Shown in pieces: positions 1 through 20,164 of a DNA stretch of 64,000 bases. The DNA is from Pempheris klunzingeri (lineage: Eukaryota > Chordata > Actinopteri > Acropomatiformes > Pempheridae), in the NCBI RefSeq assembly GCF_042242105.1, contig NC_092013.1, positions 10,227,618 through 10,291,617 on the forward strand, written 5' to 3'. The notes under the pieces are model-generated. The model was not told the DNA's origin, searched no databases, and worked only from the letters and a program-made list of their open reading frames with translations. Position numbers and translations under genes: made by a program. Position 1 is the stretch's first letter, and every line of letters begins with the position of its first letter.

Positions 1-662
1 ACCACTTGACATTTACTTCTGATACACATACTTGTGTAATCATTATTCTGTGCCATGTACAGTATATGTAAGCATGGCTAAAATACATGATTCTCATCTG
101 TTTCACACGCATGCACCCGCTTGTACACACACAGGCGTGCAGACATCAATTGAACTCCTCCTATCAGTTGTTACACTGAATCACGATGACCATTTCAGCC
201 ACTGGCCTGAAATCGACCAAGATGATCTCTGAATGTAGACTGTAAATTGAAGTGTGTGTAGCCTACTTGGCTGCAGCGTCTCGCCTTCACTGTGAGATGG
301 ATTTCCAAACAAGAAAAGTCATGAATATATTGATCGCAGCTGATAATACAGCCAACACCATGATCGTAATCCAGTGTGTCTGTGTTCATGCCCGTGTGTA
401 AGCGTATGTGTGTGTTGGGGTTGAGGCAGCGAAGCATCTCGCTGCTGTTAGTTTGACTCGTCTCCGTCTCCGGAAAGGGAGGGGGGGCGTCAGGTTGTCG
501 ATAACAGTCCCTTAACACAGACAGTGTATCGATACTGAGGCTTTGAGATTTTCCCTGAGCCAGAGCTTACTGTATGACAGAGCCTCATCATGTCCTGCTA
601 ATGAGCGGAGGCCTCATCTACAGCCACACCTGTTCAGTCCATAGTTTCCTGTATGACTTTAC
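1..662. other. Noncoding flank, no gene recognised
   Basis: Only short chance reading frames are present, with no recognisable protein family. It is mildly CA/GT-rich. It may be intergenic or belong to an untranslated part of a neighbouring gene outside the window. Confidence 0.5.
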
Positions 663-663
663 T

Positions 664-1485
664 AAATAGTCTGACATTTTGGGAAACATGCTTATCTGCT
701 ATCTTGAGTTAGATGAAGAGATTGATACCACTGTCATATTTGAGACCAAACGATTCAAGAATTCAAAATTAAGGATTCAAGCATTGGATATTTGGCAACA
801 GTGGCAGGAAGAACTCCCCTTTAACAGGAAGAAACCTCAAACAGAACCAGGCTCAGAGGGGAGCGGCTTTCTGTCTGGGTCCGTGTTGGGTGGGGGTGGG
901 ACAGAGAAAGGGGTGATTACAACAGTACACACTGGAAGGCCGAGTGAGCCAAGCATCGTAGGGAGGGGGGGTGCTCAGTATGGTTTAAATGTGGGGATAA
1001 TGGTGCACATTTTCAGATAGTCTCCCCTGGATGAGTTTCATAGCGTTGCACTTGCTTGTTCACATGATAAGTGACAGAAATAGTTGTGTAACATATGAAC
1101 AACAAAGAACAACGTGAAATGTGTTTGAATGTTGGATCGGAAATGTAACAAAAATGAACTTGCATACTTGAAGAATCATACTCGCAGCTTAACGCTAACA
1201 CAACACTGGAAGCGTGTAGAAACAGCTAGCCACCTACCAAAACCTTTAAAGCTATCTAAATAACATGTTATACCTCATTTGTTTTATCTGTACAAAAGCC
1301 TAAGTGTGAAAACAAAAATGTGCAGTTTTGCTGGTATACTAGCTGTATCCTACAGTTTCCAGTCTTTGTGCTAAGCTAAGCTAACCAGCATTCGGTTTTA
1401 GCTTTAGAGTAGTATCAATCTGCTTATCTAACTCTCTGGAAAGGAGCAAATAAGCATAATTCACTTTCAGTGTCGAACTATTTCT
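664..1485. repeat. Fold-back (long inverted-repeat) dispersed element
   Basis: The stretch at about 664-735 is roughly repeated in reverse complement at about 1409-1485. Both ends share the pieces TTAGAT, ATTGATAC and ATAAGCA/TGCTTAT in mirrored order, and the outer edges read AAATAGTctGACA and TGTCgaACTATTT. The inside carries 'gctaagctaagctaacc' near 1372 and 'gaaacagctagccacctacc' near 1220, both of which I associate with a very common teleost dispersed repeat. No transposase frame is present, so it would be nonautonomous. The family name is not assigned. Confidence 0.65.
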
Positions 1486-1489
1486 TTAA

Positions 1490-4400
1490 TTTTACCATGA
1501 ATATACCCATGTGAAAATTTTTTTGAAACGCTGGTGACTGTTGTCGATGTTTCACTGCCATATGCCATAACTATAGGTTTTCTGTGCCTTACTCTATCCT
1601 TTTTTCCCCCATTTGTTATGCATGATACAGTTTCTCTCGTTGAATCCCGACTATTGTTTAGGAAGGAGCTGATCCCTGTGACACAAACAGATATCCGGCG
1701 ACGATTTCTGATGAAAACCTCTCCAACGCGATCTGCCCACGTAAACGTTGTCATTCACTTTATAAAAGGCAACTGAGGACATTGACTGTGAAACTTTGTA
1801 TGTAACTGGATGTGACTCACTGCTGTAAATAAAAGCCCCCAAAATGGAGATCGAGGTTTATTCTACTTGGCGGTAAACACCTTTGGGAAGGAACAACAGA
1901 AGCATGTCACTGTGTAATTCAAAATGTGCATCCAGAAAAACTATAAATATGTTTATGTAACCAAATTATATTTAACAGCTTTATTTTTTTCATGATATAA
2001 CGCTTAGACGGGTACAATATAATACGCCTTTGAGCACATTTATTGTAGTTTTAGTGTCATGGAAGAAGAGAGCTTCACATTGGCCCAGTAATACACTTGG
2101 TAAAGTGTGCGACAGAGACTTTATTGTCCCAACAAGTGACGCAGGCCCACCTTTAAAGCCTGATAGCATGACTGTACCCTGATGAGATTTGGATGTGAAC
2201 TTTTCTGATCAACTCATCATTGTTGTGCTGTGATTGAAAAACCATCCTGACGTTGTATATTGTACCCAGACATTCCTCCTGAGTGGCTTTACATAACATC
2301 TGTGCCACGCTGCATCACCTGCGTGTGTTTTCTGGAGCTGTTACCTTTTGTTCACGAGCAGTGTGGATTCATTGTTGTCACTGTACTTTGCAAGCTGAGT
2401 TGTGTGTATTTGTTATGTATGAAATCAGTCTAGATTTTTCTCTCCCCTTGAAGACCATGAAACATAATAAAAAAAAGCAAATTCAGGATTATTTTGCTGT
2501 CAGAGTAAAACCAGTGCTTTCTTTATTCCGTACTCCTTTTGTTCTTTACTCTGTTCTCTGATTGTACATTACAGGAAAATCAAATGAGCGTTGACATCTG
2601 TTGTGATAAGTTTTTATTGCTCAGGGTGTTCTGTTTTATTGCAAAGATCTCAAGATTTTAGCAGCATTTGTCGAACTTGTCATCACAGAGTGAGGTTCAG
2701 ATATTTATTCCAGCTGACAGATATCTTCAAACAAGAGCCAACAATAACCTACCCAACCTGCCGTATCTGTTTCCTCCATTGATAAGGAATAACGCGGTAA
2801 ATTATCTGACTTTGTGGACATTATTTTTTGATAATTGTTATTTTTTTGTGAAGGTGCTCAAGTTTACAACTCTTTGTTGGATTTACATGGAGTGTAAGAA
2901 ACAAAATAAAGCAGAAAAAGGAGAAGAAAAGGAAATATGAGTGAATATACATGTCATGGTGATAGATAAGTGTGACATCTAATGACATATTTACTGCATA
3001 ATCAACTTAGATTGAACTTTTACTCAGGGCCAACCTGGAAAAACAAACATAGATGTTTTGTCTGATTTGTGGTTGCTTTTTATGTTTTCATGACAAACTA
3101 ACGATTTAAAACCCTCACTGATACTTTATATCCTAAAGTAAGGAGTGAGTGGTGATGCGGGGATTATAAATCATATACTGTTAGTCACAATTATAGGCTC
3201 TCACAAATGACACCTACACTATGTAGTTTCCAAATGTTTTATCTTGTGTAAGTATTGTATGAAGGCCTGCCGAATGGATTCATATTTGGCGCTCCATTCT
3301 TTCCCCAAACATCTGATTTGTTCAACCATTCAGTCCTGACAGATTGTGCCTCTACATGATACTGTTTGTCACTCTGTCAAATTAGACGATAACAGAGTCG
3401 TGAATCCTTGCTGTGACTTGACTGAGAGACATAAAGGATGTACACGTTGGTTCCCGACCATCCGTAGCTCGCTGTCTTTCAAATTGTGCGTGGTGTCATC
3501 GGGAAGGAGGTGCTAAGGGCGGACTTCCTGTAACAAGAACAAATAAACAAAACAGTAACATTCAACATTTATACACAATAAGAAAATATTGCATTTGCAA
3601 CTGAAAGACAAGCTGAACTTTTCTTACTTGTGTCTTTTTTTCTGATGGTGATATTCAAATAGCTACAAATCATCCTTAACTATTTGATTAATTTTAGTAC
3701 ATGGTTAAAATGTAATGTTATAGACTTATACATATATGCATGATAGAAATACTGAATACAGTCAATAACTTCTGATTTAAGCCCCAAATATATGAATACA
3801 GATTTTTGGTGAAATAAACAGATACTGTGTAGGCCTGGAAACAGACAGGAGCTTTACTGATTTACTTTTTCACCAGACATTATTTGCAGCAATGAGACAA
3901 TAATTAACAAATGTCTGGTTTACAGAGACTGTCAAGCTCTTCAGATGCCTTAAAGATAATTGTTGACAGTATAGTTTTACTAATGTGAGTAAGACCTCAG
4001 ACATTACATCTTAAACTGAAAGCTCAGCACTCAGCACTCAGCACACAGAGGTACGGGAGGGATGCCTCCATCCTCACTTCCCACATATCTGTGTGTATGT
4101 TGGATAAAGCTGATGTAGCTGGCTTTGAAGATGTGGAGTCAATCTATCATTTCATCATTAATCCTTTATTAACGGGTCCATAAGTAATGGTTTGGTTCTC
4201 CGAGTTCTAGCTTCAGGACAGAGATGAACAGAAATACTAATTGGACGAATACTTATTTAAATATCTGAGATCTCGTTACATCTATAGCAACCTGTTTGAA
4301 GGTAGCTTTCCCATTATAGGACTTGTTTCTGCACCTGCAGCTGCTTCTGCCATGTGCAAAGCCACCCAGTGAAAATGAGACACAGGCTGATGGGAGTTCT

Positions 4401-4550
4401 CACCTCACAAGTATAAAACAAGGAGATAGATCTTTAATTAAAGGTGAGAGGAAAAACTATTCTGGAAGAGGAAGTTCTTGCTGAGCATGGTGCAGACGGG
4501 AGGTTTGGCAGATGTTGGGCTGGGAGGTATTAGTGGGGTTGTATCTCAGC
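1490..4550. other. Intergenic AT-rich stretch, no gene recognised
   Basis: No reading frame resembles a known protein or carries exon-like boundaries. Scattered AATAAA motifs (near 2466 and 2903) are expected by chance in AT-rich DNA. It could hold untranslated sequence of an unseen gene, but nothing supports that directly. Confidence 0.45.
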
Positions 4551-4559
4551 AGTAGCCCC

Positions 4560-4780
4560 TCCTGCACCCCCCCGTTGCCCCACCCCGAGTCCCAATGCTC
4601 CCTCCTCGCAGATTTCAGCGTTAAGTTAATTGGACAGGGAGAGAGCGGCTGAGGAGGGAAGCGTTCAGCCCCATTAGCAATCCCCCTGTGGAGGGCTGAG
4701 CCGAGAGGATCACAGACTCACAAATAGGAGGATTAAAATAATCAATAGGCTTCACTCTCTCTCCTTCAGCGCAGACGGGT
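4560..4780. promoter_or_regulatory. Possible conserved noncoding element (candidate enhancer)
   Basis: This block differs in composition from its AT-rich surroundings. It packs several homeodomain-type cores into about 200 bases: TTAATTGG near 4625, CCATTAGC near 4671, and GATTAAAATAATCAAT near 4731. It has no open frame with exon boundaries. The call is inference from texture only; cross-species alignment would decide it. Confidence 0.25.
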
Positions 4781-4943
4781 GTCCCACACACACACACATA
4801 CACACACACTGTTACACAGATATGCACACACACGCTCATGAGCAAATACAAACACATAGACAGTCTGAGGAATACTAGTTCAAGGAGCACTACTCTCTTC
4901 AATGTTGTCTCTGGACTCTCACAAATTAGCTTAGGTCATGTTA

Positions 4944-4944
<1 letters not shown>

Positions 4945-4981
<37 letters not shown>
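4945..4981. repeat. (CA)n microsatellite
   Basis: An uninterrupted run of about 18 AC/CA units. Confidence 0.97.
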
Positions 4982-4982
<1 letters not shown>

Positions 4983-4999
4983 TTTCTCTGTTAATGAAG

Positions 5000-6720
5000 G
5001 TTAATTTGAGCTTCCAGTAAAAAGGTCAGAGACGTGAAAAACAGTGACGGTTTAGATATTGCTCATTTATTTCTGTACTCTCATGTCTGCTGAATTTCCT
5101 GTTTTTTTTTTACTTTCATACAAAAGTGTGGGTGTTTTTAAGTATCTTTATGGATCAACTCATTATTATGACAAAACCTGTCTGTGGTCCTGTGATGTCA
5201 TATTGAATTCAATTCATGCCAAATAACTCCTACAGCTTAAATACAGGGTTTGAACTAAAGATTTGTTTCTCTCTATATAATCTTTGGTGATATATGTTTG
5301 ACAGATATTGACTGATTGATTTTTGTTTTTTTTTCTGTGATATTTATATAATATTATGAGATACATTGTAGAATTATAATTCTTTGTTTGTGCATCATCA
5401 CACAATATTAAGTCAGTGACAACATAAGTAACTCTGTTGCAGTAACTGGACATTAATTAAACTACTATCATCCCTGTCATACTATCATACTACTGTCCCC
5501 CCTTTATTTTGAAAAAACAAAAACCCTTTAAAACTACCTGATAAACACATTGCTCATATTTATTATCAAGCTACTGAAGGAAATATAGCTTAATTTAGCC
5601 AGAAATACATTTAAAAATTACACTTACAACCAGAGGTTAAATTGGGATTACTAAGAACATCAGTCCTCTCTCCTGCTGTCACACCACGACTCTCCTGACT
5701 GAATCAAAACAGACATGAAATAATAAACAGGACATTGATCCTGAACAATACTGTGTAAATTGTAAAATCAACTTTATATGTTTTAAAAGGAGCAACTTCA
5801 TAGTTCAGCTCTTGATTGACAGAAGGCCTGGTGAACAGTACAAACCAGATTCACATGAATGATTATTAAAGAGATTATTGAAACCACATTTTTTAGTAAA
5901 TATAATAAGAGTCCTCACTGCCACTGAATCAGAAATTGGTCCCTCAGATTTTGTTTAGGTGATTTGGGTCTTACTCATTCACTCATGCATCCAGAAAAAC
6001 CCTCTTGCCTGCCTCCTTTTTCAAGTGTCTCATCAGTGCAGTCGCTCAGGTTCTGCTGCATGATGCCATTTAATTGCTTCAAAGGTCATCAGCTGCAGAT
6101 TTAAAAAACTCTTTTTTAATGTTTTTTAGAACATTTACAAGTAAATCCTTTATTTAGGTGGTTTAAATTTTGCCTCCTCGCGTAGGTTATTTGAGGAGGT
6201 GGCAGTTAAACAACCTCTAAATCACTTTGAGACGGTTGCAACACATTTGATTTCCAACCAGGTGAACTTCTTTCAGCAGCCACTTCCAGTGTGCACTGGC
6301 AGCTCTTTGTGGTGCATCAAACTACATGTTGTTGTTGTTGTAATCACTAGTTACTAATAATCCTTCACAAAAGAATAAGCGTACCAATGGTGAAAATGTC
6401 TACATTTTCTCAAGTACGCTGCTTCAGTGCAGTTTTTACCCATTTGCACATTACTTGAATATTTCCAGTTAAGGCAGCTTTTCACTGATGTATTGCAGTA
6501 GATTATACAGCACAGCTGTACATTAAGCAGTTTCATTTTGTTTCATTTATAAGCACAAAGCAAATTAATGAACATTTGTGTAAATGTGCCAATGTCAGCC
6601 AGCTGGCTAATTTTCAGTCGCAGTCCTATTGAGCGATGTTTTGAAACCATTAAATGGATTGTTCAAATTAGGCTGAAATGGAATTAAGAGAAAAACAAAA
6701 TTAGGTCCACTTCAACCAAC
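5000..6720. other. Intergenic AT-rich stretch, no gene recognised
   Basis: Only short frames without family resemblance are present, on either strand. Nothing else was seen. Confidence 0.45.
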
Positions 6721-6729
6721 AACAACATT

Positions 6730-6824
6730 CACTTACTGCAAGCAGTAAGTGGACCACTTACTGCAAGCAGTAAGTGAACAACAACAACATTCACTTACTG
6801 CAAGCAGTAAGTGAATGTTGTTGT
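6730..6824. repeat. Cluster of three palindromes, one extended to 21-bp arms
   Basis: The 22-bp near-palindrome CACTTACTGCAAGCAGTAAG+TG occurs three times: 6730-6751, 6755-6776 and 6792-6813. The third copy is extended outward by ACAACAACATT and its complement. This gives a perfect inverted repeat with arms 6781-6801 and 6804-6824 and a 2-base centre (AA). Such a sequence could extrude as a cruciform. No gene is associated; it sits about 0.5 kb upstream of the smarcc2 start codon. Confidence 0.9.
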
Positions 6825-6905
6825 GGTAATACACTGACATGATAGTATGACACTGACAGGAGTCATTTTACATGAGTACTTGATACATTCTGCACTACAG
6901 ACTTT

Positions 6906-7044
6906 CTTCACAGCAGCCATTTTTGACATGAAACAAGTAAACAGGTGTTACTATTAAACATCAATGAAGCTGATGTTCTATTTAAAGGGACTGGTAACAC
7001 CTGTGTTTACCTGCTATTTAGTGTCAAAATGGCTGCTGTGAATG
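6906..7044. mobile_element. Small inverted-repeat element (MITE-like)
   Basis: The left end TTCACAGCAGCCATTTTTGA (from about 6908) continues to AAACAGGTGTTAC. The right end is the reverse complement: GTAACACCTGTGTTTACC to TGTCAAAATGGCTGCTGTGAA (about 6993-7042). Terminal inverted repeats are about 45 bp with small indels, around a short centre. No protein is encoded. A related, more diverged copy lies in the last smarcc2 intron near 16530-16610. Confidence 0.75.
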
Positions 7045-7139
7045 CATTTCTTGAAATGGCTGGATGCAGGATTATTTATTGCAAGTAAAATCCGCTGGTT
7101 CTGCTTTGAGTTAAACAAATCTGCACACTTCTTGTACCA

Positions 7140-7292
7140 CCGCATCGCAGCTCTCATTATGAGTTTCACAGTCATCCTCTGCACAGCTGCGCCCCCCGCA
7201 GTCCTCTGGGTGTCATTACAGCCCGGCAGCTGCAGTACCACACTGCGGCCGCTGGGCGGCAGCCGACGTCGACTAGTTGTCTGCAGGCAAAG
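7140..7292 (+). promoter_or_regulatory. smarcc2: smarcc2 promoter / 5' leader region
   Basis: GC and CpG content rise sharply from about 7140 to 7330 compared with the AT-rich upstream DNA, and stay raised in patches to about 7770 in intron 1. No TATA box is seen. This fits the CpG-type promoter expected for a housekeeping chromatin-remodelling subunit. The transcription start is not determinable from sequence alone. Confidence 0.55.
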
Positions 7293-16771
<9,479 letters not shown>

Positions 16772-18830
16772 GAGAAGAACAAATTGCCTGAGAATCCGAA
16801 TGACTCTGACCACTTCGAATCCTGCCTGTATCATCTGAAATGAAGAAGTCATAAACCGAAGGAAGAGAACACATTTTACATTTTCAGCTTTTTGGTTTTT
16901 TTAATTAGTTTTTTTTTCCGACAGAACAATTGATGTGAGAAAAAAATATATAAATCAAGCCACCTCGACTTTGACTATCTGTTAAAACAAAAGAAGTCCC
17001 TTTCAGATTGGATCTGCCAATGAAGAAAATGTACTTTCGAACAGAAGCTGCTCATCCTGTGCGGCCGATTGGACAGCGACATCTCACTTCATGATTTCAA
17101 GCTGAACGCCGGAGATCTTACCAACATGCTGGTACTCACGGAGAAGAAGAGAAAAGACTCATCTTGTGTTTTCAGTGTTTTGGAAATTGTTGCTTTTATT
17201 TTCTGCAACAGTTTGTTACAGCTTGTGAAGTCTCATGCTTCATAAACCCCCCCCCCCGTGCTTTAGGTACTAATTAAAATATATGTAAGACAAAAATGCA
17301 CTTTTAACCAAGGTCTCATCGAAAGACTTGAAGCATCCATGAAATTGAACTTTAGCACTTATATCGTCCTTTTATTGTCTTAATACTTTGTCATACTGAA
17401 GGTTTTTGGAAACTTGATTGGGAATAGTACTTTTTCCTCTATTTTTAATGGTGTTACATGGAGAAACGGTCGCTCTACAGGGTCTGGCCTGAAGGTCACA
17501 TGTCTAAAACCAACGGAGAAATGTCTGTAACGCATGGAAACACTCAAATCAGAAGCCAGGTAGAAATTACAAGGAGCTGTTTTGGATGCAGTGTGAGAAA
17601 ATGTACTGTAAACTGGAGTCTTTGTTACAAATGCACCTCTTGTCGCCCTGTAATGAAAAGATTTGAAAGTACTGACAGCATGAGATTATCATCCTGGAAA
17701 GACTTCTCTTTAAATGTATCTTGATAATGTCCCTCTTTTCAACAGCACTTGGAGAAAAACATGTCAGTGAGGAGCTTCATGTTTTGCAAAACCAGGGTGA
17801 ACTCAAAGCATCCCGGTTGTAGTTTTGTGAGGAATGTAGTTTTGTGCAAAAGGAATGACTGAAAAAGAAGGTCTGGGAGTAATAATAATAATAATAATTC
17901 TACCAGCAACCACATATGTGTTTTATTCATAATTTGACTTTGTGTTAATTGCTGAACCAAAATGTTTTTTATAATCATGTTTATCTCACATTTATTCGGT
18001 GAGTTTTATTGCGGTTGTTTGGGAAATGAGGAGGTTTTTTTTAGCAGCTTGTTTCTCGCTGGTGCATTTCGAGCGACGCGTGGGAGAATTTTTAAGGCTG
18101 TCGAAAAACAAGGGAGCTCGCTGACGATGGAGAATTGTGTCCTTAATATCTGCAACAATATCCTCACTTTTTATCCTATCAATTTTTATATTTTTTACTG
18201 TCTGTTTTTCCATCTTCTTGCTTTGATATGTCGACATCGTAACTGTATATTATTACCTTTGTAGCCTATATTTAGCCTCTCCACTGTTGTGTATGACTGA
18301 GATGTGACTGTGAGCATGTGTGTATGTGAACGCATGCCATTAAGATCTGTAAACCACATTACCGTTCAGTTTTATTTTCAGTGCCATTTGCTGTGTGTGT
18401 CACAAAGTTTGAAGAATTTAAAAAAAAAAAACGTGCTTCGTTCTGCACACAGCTCGTCACGTCAGTGTCATGAAATATAATCCAGTCAGATGGTGAAACT
18501 TTACAGTTAATGTCCGTCAAGCCAGTATTGCAGACCTCGCCACAGTGGTGAGCATAAATGGACTTCTTTATCCGTGTTATTACTACATTGTGTGGATTTT
18601 GTGATATGAAATAAGTGTCTGTTCAGTTTCTGTATGTTTTTCACTATGCTGAAGGTAGCAGCAGTTGCATTGATTATTATACAGTAGAAATCAGTTTTTT
18701 CCTCAGTAAATCATGACATTAGTGCTGACAGTTACTCTGGCAGTTTGTATTAAGAAAAAAAGGCAAAACAAAAGAGGTTCAGGTTTTAATTACAAAATGT
18801 TGGGGAAAAAATAAAGATGTGAAGAGGAAC
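16772..18830 (+). other. smarcc2: smarcc2 3' UTR (presumed), poly(A) signal 18810-18815
   Basis: No further coding exon is needed after the TGA at 16769-16771. The next good AATAAA on the + strand is at 18810-18815, followed by a GT-rich tract (TGTTGTGTAGTCTGGTTTGT). That would give a roughly 2-kb 3' UTR. An earlier ATTAAA near 17273 could give a shorter form. The extent is inferred, not proven. Confidence 0.45.
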
Positions 18831-19800
18831 TGTTGTGTAGTCTGGTTTGTTTGAACTTACAGGGAGGAACGTCACACAAGAAGGTAAATCTACAATCCCA
18901 GCGCACTCTGCTGTCCCATATTGTGCAAAATGGAGTTTCTAGTGTATTTTTAGCATAACTATGTGCCCTCAGTGAGGCCGACAAACTTGGAGAAAAGGCC
19001 ATCCTCTGTCGTATTCCTCGCTTTCAGTAAATGTGTGAAAACGTCGTTTAGATTTTACTCCCTTTATGACATCATAAGGGGATCTGCTGATCTTGTGACC
19101 TCCAGCTCTTCAGCAGGCCGACTGGGGCAGAGCCATTGTTTTTCTTCCTCATGAACTAACTAACTAACTAAGGCGAGGACAAAGCACACAAACTGTTTTT
19201 GTGAAAACTGGGATGAGAAAATTTTGGTTTAATGTTTTTTCAACATTAAACCGTTTAAACCTCTTCTAGTAGGACCTCCACATACAAATACAAATATGGG
19301 ACCTTTAGGATTAATCCTTTTTAAATTAGCCTTCACATTGTGTTCAGTCCTTAACAGGAAAAAGCAGCCTAGAAACAATCTGAACTAAAGGTCCACTTAC
19401 CGGCCTGTTTTTGAGCTTTCGGCTGAAGTTCAAGCAAAATGATAATAAATCCTAAAATATAAAATTGGTATCTAAAACTTTTATTTCTTCAATTTTATTA
19501 CTTATATGACTTTTACATTTTTTTTGTTAAATGTGTAATCTATTATTTCTTATATTCACTGCTATAAATCACACTGCATTTCATTCATAAAGTTCAAGAT
19601 TATTACAATTAAAATTGTATCCATACTTACACAATTGTAATATTTTCTTGATATTTAAACAATATTTCTCAGATATTGTATTGATGTTTTACTGATTAAC
19701 ATTTTCCTAATATGATATTTTGTAATATGACTGTGGTACCATCTTTACCTTGTAAAGAAATATTTGATTTAAGCAGAAGACTCACAGGCTGAAAGACACT
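18831..19800. other. Convergent intergenic spacer between smarcc2 and myl6
   Basis: An AT-rich spacer between two gene 3' ends with no coding signal. It contains a perfect 11-bp-arm hairpin at 19226-19252 (GGTTTAATGTT, TTTTC loop, AACATTAAACC). Nothing else was recognised. Confidence 0.55.
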
Positions 19801-19815
19801 TTGGAAACCAGAATT

Positions 19816-20164
19816 TTTATTCAATACTGTTAAATATAACATGTCACCTTATCATGTCCATCCAAACGAGAAAAAAAGAGCTTCTGACTAGAAGACTGAG
19901 AAGGTTTGATTCACAAAGACATAACAGGTGAGATCAAAACGGAAATGTTACTGCCAGTTGTACCTGCGAGGCGGAATGATGTTTGGAAAATGAGATGACA
20001 TCGTTTATTCACATTGGACATAAAAGGCACTTTTGAAATAAAATTAAGATGTCAAAGAAAAAGAAAAAGAAAACTCAGACTTGTTGGAGGTAGGATGATG
20101 TGGATGAAAGGGCAAGACGAGACAAACAATACAAAAACATTCAAGCTGTGAGTGTCCGAGATCC
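19816..20164 (-). terminator. myl6: myl6 3' UTR and poly(A) signals
   Basis: On the - strand two AATAAA signals follow the stop codon: one at 20004-20009 and one at 19816-19821. They give 3' UTRs of about 160 or 350 bases. Which is used cannot be told from sequence. Confidence 0.5.

Noticed and set aside
679-1020. 113-aa frame overlapping the fold-back element
   Set aside because: No transposase or other motif; lies inside noncoding repeat DNA.
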